Positions 31,943-39,658 of a stretch of DNA of 58,069 bases are shown here, piece by piece (position 1 is the stretch's first letter; each line of letters starts with the position of its first letter). Below the pieces are notes generated by a model. The model saw only the letters and a program-made list of their open reading frames with translations, made no database searches and was not told the DNA's origin. The position numbers and the translations under genes are program-made. The DNA is from JAFGJQ01 sp964586145 (GTDB lineage Bacteria; Planctomycetota; Phycisphaerae; UBA1845): contig CAZPHH010000022.1 in the NCBI GenBank assembly GCA_964586145.1, positions 1-58,069 on the forward strand, written 5' to 3'.

Positions 31943-34579
31943 TCAGGGCTGGGCCGGCGGCTCTGACTCCGACGCCAGCACGCGGGCCTCCAGCCAGTCC
32001 GCGTGCAGGTGGTCGATGATGGCTTCCAGCGATCTGACCCGGAGTTCCAAACGCCCCACACCCGTGATGTCCACGGAAACCGGGCGAGCGGGCTCGCCGG
32101 TGGCCACCGGCTCGCTTTCCCACAGCTTCCGCCCGTCTCCCCAGACTTCGAAACACGCCCGGACCGGTGCGCCCGGCTTGGCCTCGTCGTCCAGACCCAC
32201 CATCGCGGCAAATCGCCGGAATCCGCCGTGGACCCCGTACACCAGGCGAGAGTTCGCGTGGGTCCCCAAACCTCGCTCGAATGCTTGTCCGCCCACAGAC
32301 AGTGTGTTTCCGTCCACCGACCGATCCATCCGCAGGGTGCCCCAGTCCTGATCAGTCACTTCGGGCCGCACGTCAGAGAGGTAGACCTCCTCCTTCACTT
32401 CGTGGGCGTACTCGACCTGTCCGCCCTTGTCCGCAACGGACGATCCGTCGTACCAGACGGCCTCCACGCTCACGCGATACGCACGTCCCGGCGTCAGCGC
32501 CGAGAGAACGGCCCGCGGATGGAACGCGTACCCCAGAATCTGATCGTCCACGGACACGCGGAACGCGACGTGTTCCAGATAGGGCGTGGCCCAGGTGACC
32601 TCGGCCGAGTCAAGCCCCGTGGCCGCTACGTTCACCGAGCCCGGGCCATCGGCGGGAAACTGATACGCCGGCTGCGGCCGGAAGCGCAACTCCCATTCCA
32701 CCTCGCGCGTCTGGTCGCTCCAGAGCGAAAGAGTGGCGCAGCCGTGATGCGCCAGCGTGCAGTATTTCACCGCGCCGCGCGGCTCGACACGCGCCGAAAC
32801 CGACTGGGCCGGCTCACCGGGCGGCAGCCCGATCGTGACCACATACGGGTCGCCCGCGATCACCCGGCTGGTGCCGCGCAAAATCGCCTGGCCGTCCGCC
32901 GAGTCAGACTCCAGCGATGTAAGATCCACCCAGCCCTGCGTGATGTGACGATTCGTACTGATCAGAACCGGCCGATCGGCGGCCGGAACCAACGTCAGGA
33001 CGCGCACGTCCGACGGAGGCACCTCCACGAACACGCCGTGGTCCCAGGCGCCGAGATACATGCCCTGCCAGAAGTCATAGACGTGATACTTCTGCTCCGG
33101 GTCCAGTCCGAGATCCGCCCAGCGAACGTGGCGGGTGGCGTGGTCGCAGTCTGTGAAATTGAAGACGCCCACCACGTCGTACGTACGACCCAGATGAGCC
33201 ACCTTCAAGTCCCACAAAGGCCTAAGCGAATCGCCGGGATCGAACAGGTCCAGCGGGCGAACATCCACGGCCGGGTAGATGCAGCGGAGCATCTCGATCC
33301 GCGACGGCGGCAAGTCCGGCAGGCGATCGCTGGTGAGCAACGCCTGCCCGGTGAGACCCTGCGTGGTGGCCCAGGCCCTTGCGAGCCCCTCGGTCAGCGG
33401 CGGGCGAACCATGAACACGTCCGGGTCGCAGTACCAGGCAACGTTGTGCAGGAAGTTCCACCTCTGGATCGCCTTGGCCGCGACGATGAAACCGGCGTAG
33501 CCCGGCACCACGTCGCCAGCCGTGCGCGAACCGTTCATGATGCCCACGCCTGCCAGCGGGATCCCCCAGCAGCCCAGCAGGTACGACTCCGGCCCGATGG
33601 CGCCGCGAATGGCCCGTAATGACTCGCGGTAGATCAACGGGCTGCGCAACGCGGGTTCCTTGTCCGCATGGAGCGGACCGGCCAGGTACTCCGCCTTCTT
33701 CACGTACTCGTCCAGGACGATCGGCTGCCCGTCGATCTTGAAATACGTGTATCCCCAGCCGCGCAGTCGGCGGAACAGGTCCGCCAGGTAGCCGAGCCCC
33801 TGCGGCACGCTGGCATCCACCAGGTACGTGCCCTCCCACGTGCTCGACGCGCTCGTACCGTCCGGCTTCCACAAGAACGCTCCGGACGACCGGGCGACCT
33901 CTTCGTTGCTCTGCCCGTGCGGGGCCAGCCACAGGCCGGCCTCCAACCCCAGCTTCCGAATCTCCGCCGCCAGGCCGTCCATGCCCAATTCGCGGAACCG
34001 GGCATCGATGGTGGTCCAGTCACGGTTCTCGCCCAGGCCGTGCCCGACACCCTGCCAACCGTCGTCAACCTGGACGTACCGGGCTCCGTACGGCCTGAGG
34101 TGGCGGGCGATCCACCTGGCGTTCGCCAGCACCTCCTCCGGCGTGATCTCCTGGTAGTAATAGTACCAAGAGCACCAACCGGACGGCGGAACCGGAAAAA
34201 CGCTCTTGTCGATGGGTGAGAAGAACGGCACGCCGAGCGTGTCGGCGTAGTATCGCTCGATGGCCGTTCCGTCCGCACGGACCAGCCGATCCGCCTCCGG
34301 ATCATACGTGGCGTTCGCCAGGGGCGTTTTCACGTCGCCCAACGTCATCACGAACACGCCGTCCGGACTGTCCGGCGCCACCCGGGCCGGAACCGGCCGG
34401 GGCCAGGGCATCACCGGTCCGACCTGCGCCGGCCCCGCGCTCGGGGTCGGCGCCAGACACCCCATTACGCCCGAGAGAAGCATCCCGGCCCCCACGATGA
34501 CAAATCCGAGGAGCCGGCGGTCCTCTGTTCGCATCTGCCCCCGGTCCTCCCGACCGAACGTGCCGAATAGCGTCCGCAT
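31943..34579 (-). CDS. GH36-like glycoside hydrolase lipoprotein with NPCBM domain
   Basis: An 878-residue exported glycosidase, probably an alpha-galactosidase relative of clan GH-D. A lipoprotein signal ends at C41 (LLSGVMGC). The catalytic barrel shows GWCSWYYYYQEIT (134-146), YVQVDDGWQ (168-176), GLWLAPHGQ and YTYFKIDGQ, with D283 the expected nucleophile. RTAGDVVPGYAGF probably carries the acid/base aspartate. A beta-sandwich and an Fn3-like segment follow, then an NPCBM carbohydrate-binding domain (about 735-870, containing RGLGTHANSRLVY). The start at 34579 has GGGAG; ATG at 34534 would give a more usual lipoprotein signal. Substrate specificity is not determined. Confidence 0.82.
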   Translation of the reverse strand: MRTLFGTFGREDRGQMRTEDRRLLGFVIVGAGMLLSGVMGCLAPTPSAGPAQVGPVMPWPRPVPARVAPDSPDGVFVMTLGDVKTPLANATYDPEADRLVRADGTAIERYYADTLGVPFFSPIDKSVFPVPPSGWCSWYYYYQEITPEEVLANARWIARHLRPYGARYVQVDDGWQGVGHGLGENRDWTTIDARFRELGMDGLAAEIRKLGLEAGLWLAPHGQSNEEVARSSGAFLWKPDGTSASSTWEGTYLVDASVPQGLGYLADLFRRLRGWGYTYFKIDGQPIVLDEYVKKAEYLAGPLHADKEPALRSPLIYRESLRAIRGAIGPESYLLGCWGIPLAGVGIMNGSRTAGDVVPGYAGFIVAAKAIQRWNFLHNVAWYCDPDVFMVRPPLTEGLARAWATTQGLTGQALLTSDRLPDLPPSRIEMLRCIYPAVDVRPLDLFDPGDSLRPLWDLKVAHLGRTYDVVGVFNFTDCDHATRHVRWADLGLDPEQKYHVYDFWQGMYLGAWDHGVFVEVPPSDVRVLTLVPAADRPVLISTNRHITQGWVDLTSLESDSADGQAILRGTSRVIAGDPYVVTIGLPPGEPAQSVSARVEPRGAVKYCTLAHHGCATLSLWSDQTREVEWELRFRPQPAYQFPADGPGSVNVAATGLDSAEVTWATPYLEHVAFRVSVDDQILGYAFHPRAVLSALTPGRAYRVSVEAVWYDGSSVADKGGQVEYAHEVKEEVYLSDVRPEVTDQDWGTLRMDRSVDGNTLSVGGQAFERGLGTHANSRLVYGVHGGFRRFAAMVGLDDEAKPGAPVRACFEVWGDGRKLWESEPVATGEPARPVSVDITGVGRLELRVRSLEAIIDHLHADWLEARVLASESEPPAQP

Positions 34580-34989
34580 GGTTTACATCTCCCGCGCCGA
34601 AGAACAGTGACCTCGCCGGGCCGCATCGTACACCACCACCGACCCGTCGTCAGGACACCCTGGATCGAGTGCGGCTCGCCCGTCGCGACAAGCAGCGTAA
34701 AGACATCATTGGCAAACGCTTACGATTTGTCTCCCGTCAATCCGAAACCCGTAAGTAACCCGGCCGGGAATACAGTACAAAAATTGACCCTGATTACTTT
34801 GATTCCCGCGAACCACAGACCTATAAGTCCGTGAAGACACCCGACGGGTCGGTCGGCGGTTGCCAAGAACGATTCGGAGCAAGAGGGGCGGGCGGCCTTG
34901 AACAAAGGCCGGACTGCCTGCGCGGTGGCCGCAGACTGACTGCCGAGACTCGTATTCGTCGTCCACCGACAGAACAGGAGTACTTGACC
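34580..34989. other. Divergent intergenic region with the SOD promoter and long leader
   Basis: It contains a good sigma70 promoter for the downstream SOD gene (listed separately) and a leader of about 155 bases with a GGCCTT/AAGGCC hairpin near 34890-34910. Nothing protein-coding is visible. Confidence 0.5.
34799..34827 (+). promoter_or_regulatory. Sigma70-type promoter of the cytoplasmic SOD gene
   Basis: TTGATT at 34799-34804 and TATAAG at 34822-34827 are separated by exactly 17 bases. Transcription would start near 34834, leaving a 5' leader of about 155 bases before the ATG. Confidence 0.55.
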
Positions 34990-35604
34990 ATGGCATTTGA
35001 ACTTCCATCTTTGCCGTACGACTACAGCGCGTTGGAGCCCCATATCGACGCGCGGACGATGGAAATCCATCACACGAAGCACCACAACACGTACGTCACC
35101 AAGCTGAACGAGGCCATTGCGGGACACGCGGACCTGGCCGGCAGAAGCATCGAGGACTTGCTGGCCGGCGCCCGCAACCTGCCCGATTCGATCCGCCAGG
35201 CCGTCATCAATCACGGCGGCGGGCACGCGAATCACACGCTGTTCTGGCAGATCATGGGCAAGGGCAAGGGCGGGGAGCCCGCGGGCTCGCTCGCGGACGG
35301 CATCCGAGCCGCCTTTGGCGACTTCGCCGGGTTCAAGACGCAGTTCTCCACGGCGGCCGCAAACCGGTTCGGCAGCGGCTGGGCCTGGCTCGTCGTAGAC
35401 AAATCCGGCAGGCTCCAGGTAATCAGCACGGCCAACCAGGACTCACCCATCATGGACGGCCACAAGCCGATCCTGGGTCTGGACGTCTGGGAACACGCGT
35501 ACTATCTGCACTACCAGAACCGCCGGCCGGACTACATCGCCGCCTGGTGGAACACGGTGAACTGGGACAAGGTGACGGAATACTACAAGGCCGCTCACAA
35601 ATAG
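34990..35604 (+). CDS. Cytoplasmic Mn/Fe superoxide dismutase
   Basis: Superoxide dismutase of 204 residues without signal peptide, so cytoplasmic. Metal ligands are in MEIHHTKHHNTYV, the histidine of HANHTLFW, and the aspartate and histidine of DVWEHAYYLHY. HGGGHANHTLFW together with TANQDSPIM is the glycine/glutamine pairing seen in Mn-type or cambialistic enzymes. The ATG at 34990 has AGGAG ten bases upstream. A strong hairpin follows the gene. Compare the Tat-exported SOD at 5192, which is clearly diverged. Confidence 0.95.
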   Translation: MAFELPSLPYDYSALEPHIDARTMEIHHTKHHNTYVTKLNEAIAGHADLAGRSIEDLLAGARNLPDSIRQAVINHGGGHANHTLFWQIMGKGKGGEPAGSLADGIRAAFGDFAGFKTQFSTAAANRFGSGWAWLVVDKSGRLQVISTANQDSPIMDGHKPILGLDVWEHAYYLHYQNRRPDYIAAWWNTVNWDKVTEYYKAAHK

Positions 35605-35628
35605 CGGCGGATCGTTGGACTCCACGCA

Positions 35629-35673
35629 CAAGCCGACCGCGCGTCCGAGCATGCTCGGAACGCGGTCGGCTTG
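35629..35673. terminator. Two-way terminator hairpin between SOD and groES
   Basis: CAAGCCGACCGCG at 35629-35641 pairs perfectly over 13 bp with CGCGGTCGGCTTG at 35661-35673, and the loop itself contains a CCGAGC/GCTCGG stem. It lies between convergent genes. There is no T-run on either side. Confidence 0.65.
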
Positions 35674-35712
35674 CCTGACATTCACAGCCGTGTGCGGCGC
35701 GGGCGGAAGAAA

Positions 35713-36039
35713 TCAGCGTTTGGGCTTGCGGAACACCGCCACCACGTCCTCGATCGGCACCACAAAAAGCTGGTTGTCCGACTCGAAGTCCACGGGAATG
35801 GCGTTCTTGGGGTTGAAGAGAATCTTGTCGTACTGGCGGATGGGGAAGTTCTCGTCGTTCTCCACCTGGGCAGAGACGGCCACGATTCGCCCGGTGATGG
35901 TGGGGATTTCGATGGAGTCGGGCAGCTCGATGCCGCCCTTGGTCTTCTTCTTGTCCTCGTCCTTGCGGATGAGGACGCGTTTGCCGACCGGCTCCACCGT
36001 CTCCAGCCGTGCGCGAGTTGAGTCCGCCTTTTCCGCCAT
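35713..36039 (-). CDS. groES: GroES-family co-chaperonin
   Basis: A 108-residue Cpn10 protein. VEPVGKRVLIRKDEDKKKTKGGIELPD corresponds to the first strands and mobile loop, PTITGRIVAVSAQ and YDKILFNPKNAIPVDFE to the core, and LFVVPIEDVVAVF to the C-terminal strand. Co-chaperonins cap the GroEL chamber. No groEL lies next to it, so this may be an extra or separated groES. The N-terminus is about ten residues longer than in E. coli. The ATG at 36039 has AGGAG upstream. Confidence 0.88.
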   Translation of the reverse strand: MAEKADSTRARLETVEPVGKRVLIRKDEDKKKTKGGIELPDSIEIPTITGRIVAVSAQVENDENFPIRQYDKILFNPKNAIPVDFESDNQLFVVPIEDVVAVFRKPKR

Positions 36040-36098
36040 GAACCGCTCCTGAACGTCTGAATTCCTGTACAGCCGAGCACCACCGGCTATACTGTGAA

Positions 36099-36127
36099 AT
36101 CCTAGCCTGCGCCGGGGGATTGGACAA
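36099..36127 (-). promoter_or_regulatory. Sigma70-type promoter of groES
   Basis: On the minus strand TTGTCC (complement of 36122-36127) and TAGGAT (complement of 36099-36104) are separated by 17 bases, predicting a start near 36092 and a 52-base leader. No CIRCE inverted repeat is visible, so HrcA control is not supported. Confidence 0.5.
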
Positions 36128-36211
36128 GTGTCGCCCCGGAGATACCGACCGTCCGACGAGGGTTGGGATTTCGCGTACTTCGAATGACGCGGAGCGCATT
36201 CCTGCTGCAAG

Positions 36212-37624
36212 GTGAAATGGAGCCGTGCAGACGTCGCTGACAACACCACGGATGAACCGCTCGTGACCCGTCGCCCCGTGCATGTCGCCCTGGTCTCCCT
36301 GGGCTGTGCCAAGAACCTGGTTGACTCCGAGAAGATGCTCGGCCAACTGGCCGAGGCCGGCTGCGTGATTACGAGCGACGCCGGTGACGCGGACGCAATT
36401 GTGGTCAACACGTGCGGGTTCCTCGCCGCCGCCCGGGACGAGGCGCTGCAGGCCATTCGCGATGTCGTCCGGCTCAAACGGAAGGGCCGGTGCCGGCGGG
36501 TCGTTGTCGTGGGCTGCCTGGTCCAGCGCGACGGGACAGAACTGCTCCAGCAGGTCAAGGGGATCGACGCCCTGGTCGGCGTCCACAACCGCGACGACGT
36601 GGTCCGAGCGGTGCTGGCCCGCCCGACGAAAGGCCCGCGAACGGTGGACACGTATCTGGGCGACTACCACCCATTCGTCCACACAGACACCGCCCGCCTG
36701 CGCATCACGCCCCCGCACTATGCGTACCTTCGCATCAGCGAGGGCTGCGATCAGAAATGCACGTTCTGCACCATACCGGCCATACGCGGCCCCATGCACT
36801 GCAAGCCGCCCACCGTTGTCCTGGCGGAGGCCCGGGAGCTGATCGCGGACGGGGCCGTGGAACTGAATCTCATCGGCCAGGACACCACCAGCTACGGCCT
36901 GGACGCGAACGAGGGCTTCGGCCTGGCCGGCCTGCTTCGGCAGCTCAACAGACTGGACGGCGCCCGCTGGATTCGCCTGCTCTACGCGTACCCCACGACG
37001 TTGACGGATGAGATGATCGACGCGATCGCCGAGTGCGACCGGGTCGTCAAATACGTCGACATCCCGCTGCAACACATCAACGACCGCGTTCTGAAGGCGA
37101 TGGCCCGGCAGGTCACGCGGGCCCAAACGGAACGGCTGATTGAGACACTGCGAACCCGCATCCCGGGGCTGCACATCCGAACCACGCTGATTGCCGGGTT
37201 CCCCGGCGAGACCGATGCCGAATTCGAGGAGCTCGTCCGCTTCATCCGCGAAACCCGATTCGATGCACTTGGCGTCTTTGCGTACTCCCTGGAACCCGAC
37301 ACACCGGCCGGCCGCATGAAGGGCCAGGTGCCCGAAAGGATCAAGCAGCAGCGGGTCGACCGACTCATGCGCGTCCAGCAGGAAATCGCCTTCGCGCAGG
37401 CCGACGCCCTGGCGGGGCAGGAACTCGAGGTCCTCATCGAGGGCCCGCCGGTGGATGGGCTGCAGCCGGCCCGCCACGCCGGACAGGCCCCGGAGGTGGA
37501 CGCCGTCACCCTGCTGCAGAACAGCAACGCCGCCCCCGGCCAGTTCATCCGCGTCATCTGCACCGGCCGCCGCGACTACGATTTGCTTGCCCGACCTGCA
37601 GAGAGTAAGCTTCCCGCCGTCTGA
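36212..37624 (+). CDS. rimO: Ribosomal protein S12 methylthiotransferase RimO
   Basis: Radical-SAM enzyme that adds a methylthio group to an aspartate of ribosomal protein S12. The N-terminal MTTase domain provides three cysteines (C32 in SLGCAKNLVDSE, C68 in NTCGF, C102 in VVGCLVQRDG). The radical-SAM triad CxxxCxxC is at C179, C183 and C186 (EGCDQKCTFCTIP). PLQHINDRVLKAMAR and IAGFPGETDAEFEEL are family blocks, and the C-terminal TRAM-like domain is present. The SLGCAKNLVDSE form distinguishes RimO from MiaB. The start is uncertain between GTG 36212 and GTG 36263; neither has a good Shine-Dalgarno sequence. Confidence 0.93.
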   Translation: MKWSRADVADNTTDEPLVTRRPVHVALVSLGCAKNLVDSEKMLGQLAEAGCVITSDAGDADAIVVNTCGFLAAARDEALQAIRDVVRLKRKGRCRRVVVVGCLVQRDGTELLQQVKGIDALVGVHNRDDVVRAVLARPTKGPRTVDTYLGDYHPFVHTDTARLRITPPHYAYLRISEGCDQKCTFCTIPAIRGPMHCKPPTVVLAEARELIADGAVELNLIGQDTTSYGLDANEGFGLAGLLRQLNRLDGARWIRLLYAYPTTLTDEMIDAIAECDRVVKYVDIPLQHINDRVLKAMARQVTRAQTERLIETLRTRIPGLHIRTTLIAGFPGETDAEFEELVRFIRETRFDALGVFAYSLEPDTPAGRMKGQVPERIKQQRVDRLMRVQQEIAFAQADALAGQELEVLIEGPPVDGLQPARHAGQAPEVDAVTLLQNSNAAPGQFIRVICTGRRDYDLLARPAESKLPAV

Positions 37625-37704
37625 ACGCCCGTCGAACGCCGATGACACGAGCCCCCGCGGTTGGGCTCCTGCCTTTTGCCTCGACCGGCTTCTCGGGCTT
37701 CGTG

Positions 37705-38349
37705 ATGGCCATCAATGTTCCCAATCAGATCACCCTCGGACGGCTGGTGCTGGCGACCATTCTCTTTGTCTGCCTGGCCCAGTACGAGCACGGCCAGTCC
37801 AGCCTGCGCATGCTTGATTGGGCCGCCGCGCTGTTCATCGTGGCGGCCGTCACGGACATGCTCGACGGCTATCTCGCTCGCCGGCAGAACCAGGTCACGT
37901 CTTTCGGACGCGTGCTGGACCCATTCGTCGACAAGGTGCTGGTGTGCGGCTCGTTCATCTTCCTCTGCGGCCCGGGCTTTGTGGACAACACCGCCGTCCC
38001 CCCCGCAAACGTATCCCACGTAAGTGCGTGGATGGTCGTGCTGATCATTGGCCGTGAGTTGCTGGTGACCAGTCTGCGCGGCTTCTCCGAAGCGCAGGGC
38101 GACTCGTTCGGGGCCAACGTATTCGGCAAGGCCAAGATGATGGTCCAGAGCATCACGATCCCCGTGATCCTCGTTTTCCAGGCGCACCCGGACAGCGTTT
38201 TCGCCTCACCAAACGTGCGTTGGATTCAACCCGCGCTCGTCTGGCTGACCGTCATCGTGACGACCGCCTCGATGGGCTCGTACCTGCTCCGCGCCCGCAA
38301 CATCCTCACCGAACTCTCCCGCCCGACCGACCGCGACAAGAAATCGTAG
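37705..38349 (+). CDS. pgsA: CDP-diacylglycerol-glycerol-3-phosphate 3-phosphatidyltransferase
   Basis: Membrane enzyme of 214 residues making phosphatidylglycerophosphate from CDP-diacylglycerol and glycerol 3-phosphate. The CDP-alcohol phosphotransferase signature is complete: DMLDGYLARR followed by TSFGRVLDPFVDK. There are about five or six membrane helices. An in-frame ATG at 37642 would add 21 residues, but the sequence from 37705 (MAINVPNQITLGR) matches the family start. It follows rimO by 80 bases. Confidence 0.9.
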   Translation: MAINVPNQITLGRLVLATILFVCLAQYEHGQSSLRMLDWAAALFIVAAVTDMLDGYLARRQNQVTSFGRVLDPFVDKVLVCGSFIFLCGPGFVDNTAVPPANVSHVSAWMVVLIIGRELLVTSLRGFSEAQGDSFGANVFGKAKMMVQSITIPVILVFQAHPDSVFASPNVRWIQPALVWLTVIVTTASMGSYLLRARNILTELSRPTDRDKKS

Positions 38350-38644
38350 CCTCCGGCCCCAGCCATGCCGCACTGAGCATAGGCCGGCAACTTCGGCGAT
38401 GCGGGTTTTGCGGTGAATCGGTCATCCGCCTCGCGGCGCAGCAGTTTCAACTCGCCGCGGGTGGCGTCCCAGGGAACCCGCTCTCCCTGACTCTCGGGGG
38501 TCGGCTGAGCACAGATTCACGTCGCGTCGGGACCGGATGCCGGGCCCCCCGGAACCACGCCGCGCGCAACCCGAGGCACCAGACCATCGTATGGGCGGCA
38601 CTCCCGTCAACGCAAGAAGTAGGTATGGTGTACCCCGATTTCTC

Positions 38645-39640
38645 CTATTGCTGTCCGACAACCGGATCACGTTCATTGGCCGGCCTGGATGTCGGCCTGA
38701 GAGCGGCCAACTTTCTAACGCGTTCCACTTCATATCGCAGGGGTGCTGGGACCTCCCCCCCAACGCCGATTGCCGCAAGCTGATCAGCCGCTTGTTCAGG
38801 TCTTCCGCTCTTGACATACCGTTTGGCCGCACGCAACCGCAGATGGTCGGCCAGTGGAAAATCCCCGTGCATGCGGAGGAACTCCGATGCCTGCTCCGCC
38901 GACTCGGCAGGGTCATCGAGCCCTTCCGGGTGCCACTGCTTGAACGCCGTCCAGAAGTTCAACCAGTGGACGAGTACGGACTCGGGACACTCAACGCGCA
39001 CTCTACGAAGGATTGCGGCGTGCTCAGCGAACTTTCCCTGACGGGGGACCTGCCCCGACCAATCGCCCGGATCGACAAGTCCCCCCTGCGCGTAAAGCGG
39101 TAACTCCGGCATCATATCCAACGCACGCCGGTCCTGTCCCCCGGGTGGCGTGATTTGGATTTCGATGGGATCAGACTGAACCACCGCAGGACACATGATC
39201 TCTACGCGAAGGTCGTAGGTCCCGGGCGGTAGATACATGATCTCACGCACGGTGCTATTCATGGATGATTCCAAAGCCAGACACAACGCCACATCCATTG
39301 CCACTTCGGCGCCGGGCTTCAACGGTGCACCTGGGCTTCTGATGGAAGGCCCGGAGAATGCGGCCAGGGGCTTGAGGCGGCACTCGTTCCCGTTCTCATC
39401 TGTCGCAAGTAGTGAGAGCAGACTCGCATCGCACATGGAGTCGCTATCCTTGAAGTATGTGTATGCGACTTGTTCCCCCGTATTCCTGAGCGTCAATCGC
39501 AAGCAGATGGGTGAAGCCAATACCGTCTTCGATGTCAACAACTCCACCTGCAGTTTCAGCGAGCTCTCCTGTTCGCCTCCGTGCGCCCCGTTGAGGACAG
39601 TGAAAAGCAACAACATGCCGCTGACAGTTCCTAGGTGCAT
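38645..39640 (-). CDS. Secreted protein of unknown function
   Basis: A 331-residue protein with an N-terminal signal peptide (MHLGTVSGMLLLFTVLNGAHGG). The first half is a beta-sandwich-like domain with LRLTLRNTGEQVAYTYFKDSD and LPPGTYDLRVEIM, similar in style to extracellular Ig-like domains. The second half (about 200-320) is helical with tetratricopeptide-like spacing (DHLRLRAAKRYVKSGRPEQAADQL). I do not recognise a family. AAAGGAAAGGA precedes the ATG. It lies 18 bases downstream of the metalloprotease gene, in a stretch with noticeably lower GC than the rest of the window. Confidence 0.7.
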   Translation of the reverse strand: MHLGTVSGMLLLFTVLNGAHGGEQESSLKLQVELLTSKTVLASPICLRLTLRNTGEQVAYTYFKDSDSMCDASLLSLLATDENGNECRLKPLAAFSGPSIRSPGAPLKPGAEVAMDVALCLALESSMNSTVREIMYLPPGTYDLRVEIMCPAVVQSDPIEIQITPPGGQDRRALDMMPELPLYAQGGLVDPGDWSGQVPRQGKFAEHAAILRRVRVECPESVLVHWLNFWTAFKQWHPEGLDDPAESAEQASEFLRMHGDFPLADHLRLRAAKRYVKSGRPEQAADQLAAIGVGGEVPAPLRYEVERVRKLAALRPTSRPANERDPVVGQQ

Positions 39641-39658
39641 CGATCCTTTCCTTTCTCT

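Noticed and set aside
35713..36127. HrcA/CIRCE control of groES
   Set aside because: No CIRCE-type 9-bp inverted repeat with a 9-base spacer is present between the promoter and the start codon.
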